From positions 1 to 5,901 of the forward strand of contig JAOZUV010000142.1 in NCBI GenBank assembly GCA_029938505.1: a stretch of DNA of 5,901 nucleotides, in the 5' to 3' direction. The position numbers and the translations under genes were made by a program. A model generated the notes under the pieces. That model was not told where the DNA came from and did not search any database. It saw only the letters and a program-made list of their open reading frames with translations. Positions 5,038-5,901 of the stretch are shown here, piece by piece (within the stretch, counting starts at the first letter, position 1; each line of letters opens with the position of its first letter). Origin of the DNA: Bacteroidales bacterium. Its GTDB lineage: Bacteria; Bacteroidota; Bacteroidia; Bacteroidales; GCA-2711565.

Positions 5038-5154
5038 TTAATGAGTCTTTAGCTCTCTTGATGTTTCCAAACAAGATCCACAACGCTCCGTTTTTAACCT
5101 ATGAAAACTTAGAGTCCGATAAAAAGGCTTGCATTTGTCACATAACCCTGTATA
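5038..5154 (-). pseudogene. Start-less zinc-ribbon-like reading frame (possible broken or frameshifted gene)
   Basis: On the minus strand a frame is open from 5154 to a TAA at 5038. It encodes CDKC, 16 residues, then CGSC, then a charged helix-like tail (LETSRELKTH), a tidy two-knuckle zinc pattern. It has no ATG, GTG or TTG before the first cysteine; two TAA codons precede it. An ATG in another frame (5143-5141) has AGGG just upstream but is followed at once by TGA. Loss of one TG dinucleotide from an original ATGTGTGAC would explain this. A +1 shift at AUG-UGA-C would also rejoin the frame. It may be a decayed gene, an assembly error, or chance. Confidence 0.3.
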
Positions 5155-5217
5155 TTATTAGTTAGCTGGTTAGTACAGCTACTAAAAGGAGCCTCTCAAC
5201 TCCAGTATTAATTAATT

Positions 5218-5253
5218 GAAAGCCTTGATGTAAAAATTGAGGCTTTCTTTTTT
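5218..5253 (+). terminator. Plus-strand intrinsic terminator
   Basis: GAAAGCCT (5218-5225) pairs perfectly with AGGCTTTC (5240-5247) across a 14-nt loop and is followed by six T (5248-5253). On the minus strand the hairpin is followed by AATTAATT, a poor U tract, so it should work mainly on the plus strand. No plus-strand gene ends nearby, which is why an unannotated plus-strand transcript is suspected. Confidence 0.7.
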
Positions 5254-5298
5254 ATTCGTTTCGTTGATAATCCACTGTTCTCCAATGGTATTATCTTT

Positions 5299-5327
5299 AA
5301 TTTACAGACCTATTTTGTCTAAGTCAA
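5299..5327 (-). promoter_or_regulatory. Minus-strand promoter candidate within the gene gap
   Basis: TTGACT (5327-5322), a 17-bp spacer and TAAATT (5304-5299) match sigma70 boxes at five and four of six bases. It would drive the start-less zinc frame, the Cys-rich mini-gene and the RusA-like gene, with a long leader antisense to the candidate plus-strand RNA. Confidence 0.4.
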
Positions 5328-5370
5328 GCTAAGCCGTATGGTTTGTTTCTATGCACTGTATTTAAAAAAT

Positions 5371-5823
5371 CTATACCGTTTCCGCTTTATTATACCAAAC
5401 CTTTTTCTGTTTAAAATATTTAGGCACTATTCTCTGTACTCCATGCTGATTAAATAAACATTCTGATACGTCTATGCACTTTGTAGACCGTAGCCAATAA
5501 CACTCAGCGCAAGTCCTTTGAACTAAAATCTCATCCTTTGCTTTTGCAATCTTCTCCGCCTTTTTTATCCTCTTCTTCTTTTGGCTTATCCTCTCATTAC
5601 TTGCGGATACTTGACAAGCCTTATCCATCCCACTTCTTATTTTTTTACCCTCGAATCTTCCAAAACATCTTTTACAGATCAAGAGCCTGGTTATTATTTT
5701 ATTGCCTTTTTTGGATTTACTTCGATATTTTGGGATTACTTTTGAAAGTGGTGTTAGTTCATTGTTTTCATAAAGTAAATAAACGGTTCCAGGTTTCATT
5801 TTTTGGTAAAAATTTGAATACAT
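5371..5823 (-). CDS. Basic cysteine-rich protein with two zinc-knuckle clusters, 150 aa
   Basis: The N-terminal part (about 1-45) is lysine-rich and contains a GTVYLLYENNE strand (12-22). A first cluster is CKRC (50-53) with C70. A long, very basic helix (about 78-98, SQKKKRIKKAEKIAKAKDE) follows. A second cluster is CAEC (105-108), C116 and C122. The arrangement suggests a zinc-stabilised nucleic-acid-binding protein, perhaps a phage regulator or recombination accessory, but I recognise no family. AAGGAG is seven bases before the ATG, which follows the upstream gene's TAA with no gap (TAAATG). It is the last gene before the 470-bp gap, so its transcript either ends there or reads through toward the RusA-like gene. 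Confidence 0.82.
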   Translation of the reverse strand: MYSNFYQKMKPGTVYLLYENNELTPLSKVIPKYRSKSKKGNKIITRLLICKRCFGRFEGKKIRSGMDKACQVSASNERISQKKKRIKKAEKIAKAKDEILVQRTCAECYWLRSTKCIDVSECLFNQHGVQRIVPKYFKQKKVWYNKAETV

Positions 5824-5901
5824 TTAAGACTCCTTTCTATACTCCACCATTAACTCATTATTAATCAATAAAATATCAACGATTCGACATTTCCAAACCA
5901 T
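5824..5901 (-). CDS. C-terminal end of an upstream gene, cut by the window edge
   Basis: The minus strand is open from the right edge to a TAA at 5824. It gives 25 visible residues, from MVWKCRIVDILLINNELMVE to YRKES. The first visible codon is ATG at 5901, but whether it is the start or an internal Met cannot be told. The stop directly abuts the next ATG, and that gene's AAGGAG lies inside this frame, as in the rest of the operon. No function can be assigned. Confidence 0.5.
   Translation of the reverse strand: MVWKCRIVDILLINNELMVEYRKES

Larger units (their letters stand above)
4968..5253 (+). ncRNA. Candidate structured plus-strand RNA in the 470-bp gene gap
   Basis: The region 4898-5370 holds no ordinary gene. 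On the plus strand it contains four hairpins. The first is GGAGTTC(TTCG)GATACTCC (5001-5019), seven pairs with one bulged T, closed by a C(UUCG)G tetraloop; the reverse strand does not form this loop. The second pairs TTAGTTAGCTG with CAGCTACTAA (5158-5185), ten pairs, one bulge and a 7-nt loop. The third pairs GGAG with CTCC (5188-5203). The fourth is an intrinsic terminator (5218-5253). A weak promoter lies at 4932-4961. It does not match tRNA, as there is no T-arm or acceptor stem, nor any riboswitch I can recognise. The 5' end is inferred. It could equally be an unusual leader read from the other strand. Confidence 0.35.

Noticed and set aside
5061..5165. 34-codon plus-strand ORF starting MFPNKIHN
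   Set aside because: No Shine-Dalgarno site, no motif, and such lengths are common by chance in AT-rich DNA; it also runs into the hairpin at 5158.
5157..5203. tRNA-like D-arm and anticodon-arm arrangement on the plus strand
   Set aside because: The AGCT stem-loop resembles a D-arm, but there is no T-arm, no 7-bp acceptor stem, and the second loop has eight bases.
5538..5864. 108-codon plus-strand frame
   Set aside because: It is antisense to the 150-aa Cys-rich gene and the edge gene; the apparent phenylalanine/serine-rich protein reflects the complement of lysine codons.
1..5901. CRISPR array, insertion sequence or attachment site
   Set aside because: No regularly spaced repeats, transposase motif or tRNA-derived att core was seen on either strand.

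Overview
The window looks like a stretch of an AT-rich tailed bacteriophage (Caudoviricetes) genome or prophage. The firm anchor is a small/large terminase pair on the minus strand (TerS 1839-2201, TerL 283-1839), joined by a 1-nt TAATG overlap. Gene packing is tight, Shine-Dalgarno sites are strong, and most other genes are tiny with no recognised function. The host cannot be named. One protein carries a twin-arginine export motif, which would fit a Tat-competent bacterium, but that is weak evidence.

Left part, minus strand (3493 down to 1): one apparent operon. It begins with a promoter and operator-like repeats near 3517-3545. The order is a 47-aa membrane peptide, a 57-aa basic protein, a 36-aa membrane peptide, a 55-aa lysine-rich peptide, a 100-aa cysteine-rich zinc-ribbon protein, a 123-aa protein with a Tat-like N-terminus, TerS, TerL, and a gene cut by the left edge (1-185). 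The genes are separated by 0-3 nt, overlap, or in a few places lie 17 to about 100 nt apart. Early members may include accessory or host-interaction functions; the terminases cut and package the genome.

Middle, plus strand (3708-4305): three small genes (83, 47 and 65 aa) divergent from the terminase operon. They are separated from it by about 210 bp holding two overlapping palindromes and a plus-strand promoter candidate. The block ends at a perfect 13-bp inverted repeat (4307-4345) that probably terminates both converging transcripts.

Right part, minus strand (5901 down to 4350): the end of an upstream gene, a 150-aa Cys-rich basic protein, then an unusual gap of about 470 bp (4898-5370), a 39-aa Cys-rich mini-protein, and a RusA-like protein that seems to lack the usual acidic active-site residues. 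The gap is the least explained part. It carries a plus-strand intrinsic terminator, three further hairpins (one with a C(UUCG)G tetraloop), promoter-like sites on both strands, and on the minus strand a start-less reading frame with a CxxC/CxxC zinc-ribbon pattern. It is either a plus-strand structured RNA, a decayed or frameshifted small gene, or both in antisense.
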